DNA from: Gammaproteobacteria bacterium
GTDB taxonomy: Bacteria; Pseudomonadota; Gammaproteobacteria; Eutrophobiales; Eutrophobiaceae
Direction of reading: 5' to 3'
NCBI GenBank assembly: GCA_003645215.1
Contig: QNEM01000091.1
Span: forward strand, 1-7,586
DNA: 7,586 nucleotides
A program made the position numbers and the translations under genes. The notes below the pieces were generated by a model, which did not search any database, was not told where the DNA came from, and saw nothing but the letters and a program-made list of their open reading frames with translations. Below, in pieces: positions 7,135 through 7,586 of this stretch (the stretch's first letter is position 1; every line of letters begins with the position of its first letter).

Positions 7135-7156
7135 TTATTTGATCTAGATCAAATAA
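7135..7156. promoter_or_regulatory. Perfect FNR/ANR box within a 22-bp palindrome
   Basis: Positions 7139-7152 read TTGATCTAGATCAA, an exact match to the FNR/ANR consensus TTGAT-N4-ATCAA. The symmetry extends to a perfect 22-base palindrome. It sits between the divergent genes at 6701-7072 (minus) and 7234-7509 (plus). A class II position at -41.5 would place the minus-strand start near 7104, with CAGACT (7111-7116) as a 3-of-6 match to TATAAT. In the plus direction the start would be near 7187, with a weaker -10. Because the site is symmetric it could serve either or both genes. A close relative of FNR with the same consensus cannot be excluded. Confidence 0.8.
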
Positions 7157-7233
7157 GTCTTAATTCATACTGCTCAATTTATTTTCTGAGCGATACTGAC
7201 TCAAGGTATACAACAATTTTCAGGATCAAACAA

Positions 7234-7509
7234 ATGAATGAGAAAGAGCATGGCATCACTATCGGCATAAGCAGAATAGGTAATCATTTTTATTTAAAAA
7301 TGAAAGCAGTTGGAAAGTTAACCCATCAGGATTATGAAGTTATCACCCCCATGATAGACGAGGCAGTACTTAATGTTGAAGCACCTGAAATCAACGCCTT
7401 GTTCGACGCCACTGAATTTGAGGGCTGGGAACTTCGTGCTGCCTGGGATGATCTCAGACTCGGTTCATACCCAAACTACCTGGAAATGCAGGATTCAGAG
7501 TTCAGCTAG
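7234..7509 (+). CDS. SpoIIAA-like (STAS-type) protein, C-terminally truncated
   Basis: This 91-residue protein starts MNEKEHGITIGISRIGNHFYLKM. It matches the N-terminal two thirds of small SpoIIAA-like proteins of the STAS fold: a beta strand pair, KLTHQDYEVITPMID, then INALFDATEFEGWELRAAWDDLRLG. Family members usually run on for about 35-40 more residues with a conserved beta-alpha unit (often IAIVG followed by KW), which is absent here. After LRLG the reading continues with an unrelated SYPNYLEMQDSEFS, and the TAG stop lies within the left end of the palindromic repeat at 7505-7586. The gene is therefore probably truncated by rearrangement or repeat insertion. The ATG at 7234 is preceded by AGGA at 8 bases spacing; the open frame further upstream spans the FNR box and is not coding. 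Such proteins have no settled role. It may be a pseudogene. Confidence 0.65.
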   Translation: MNEKEHGITIGISRIGNHFYLKMKAVGKLTHQDYEVITPMIDEAVLNVEAPEINALFDATEFEGWELRAAWDDLRLGSYPNYLEMQDSEFS

Positions 7510-7586
7510 AAAGTCAGGGCAAGGCGCAACTCGCAGTGAATGACTAGTCCTTCACAAGCGTTGTAACGCGGCACTGGCTTTCTAGC
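7505..7586. repeat. 82-base imperfect palindromic repeat (MITE- or REP-like)
   Basis: The ends GCTAGAAAG (7505-7513) and CTTTCTAGC (7578-7586) are perfect inverted repeats, and with two mismatches the match runs to 16 bases. The core GTGAATGACTAGTCCTTCAC (7536-7555) is palindromic apart from one mismatched pair each side. The outer ends and the core share the same centre, between 7545 and 7546, so the whole element folds on itself. The part between them pairs poorly unless gaps are allowed. No transposase is encoded. The layout suggests a non-autonomous mobile repeat. It ends exactly at the window edge, so what lies beyond is unknown. Confidence 0.65.

Noticed and set aside
7060..7233. An upstream start for the SpoIIAA-like gene giving 149 residues.
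   Set aside because: That stretch contains the FNR box and overlaps the start of the divergent gene. Family similarity begins at the ATG at 7234, which has its own AGGA.
7505..7586. The terminal palindrome as an integron attC site.
   Set aside because: The core sites expected of attC (RYYYAAC and GTTRRRY) are not present in the right places, and the element is symmetric over its whole length.
7505..7586. The terminal palindrome as an intrinsic terminator for the plus-strand gene.
   Set aside because: No T run follows before the window ends, and the outer stem is AT-containing and separated from the core by poorly paired bases.

Overview
The window carries a cbb3-type cytochrome c oxidase locus from a proteobacterium, most likely a gammaproteobacterium. 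The clues are the ccoN-O-Q-P-G-H gene order, the FNR/ANR-type site and the protein sequence style; the exact lineage cannot be fixed from the sequence alone. Base composition is moderately AT-rich. Almost everything reads on the minus strand, so the biological order runs from high to low coordinates.

From right to left: positions 7505-7586 hold an imperfect palindromic repeat that ends exactly at the window edge. Next to it is a short plus-strand gene (7234-7509) for a SpoIIAA-like protein that lacks its C-terminal part; its stop codon lies inside the repeat. The divergent region 7073-7233 contains a perfect FNR/ANR box (7139-7152) inside a 22-bp palindrome. Two tandem paralogous minus-strand genes follow (6701-7072 and 6278-6634). 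Each encodes a single-pass membrane protein with a four-cysteine cytoplasmic domain resembling DUF6455. Then comes a candidate ccoN promoter (perfect TATAAT with an FNR half-site near -42.5), followed by ccoN, ccoO, ccoQ and ccoP in tight succession, with overlaps or short gaps typical of translational coupling. After a 70-base gap come ccoG and fixH/ccoH, which overlap by 4 bases. The left end holds the 5' portion of a radical SAM gene of the ArsS family, cut by the window edge.

Together, CcoN (catalytic haem-copper subunit), CcoO (monohaem cytochrome c), CcoQ (small membrane subunit) and CcoP (dihaem cytochrome c) form a high-affinity terminal oxidase for low oxygen. CcoG and FixH assist its assembly and copper supply. 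The usual partners ccoI (copper-exporting ATPase) and ccoS do not follow fixH here; an arsenic/arsenosugar-type radical SAM gene does. The least explained part is the duplicated four-cysteine membrane protein pair between the FNR box and the oxidase operon. I found no tRNA, rRNA, CRISPR array or transposase.
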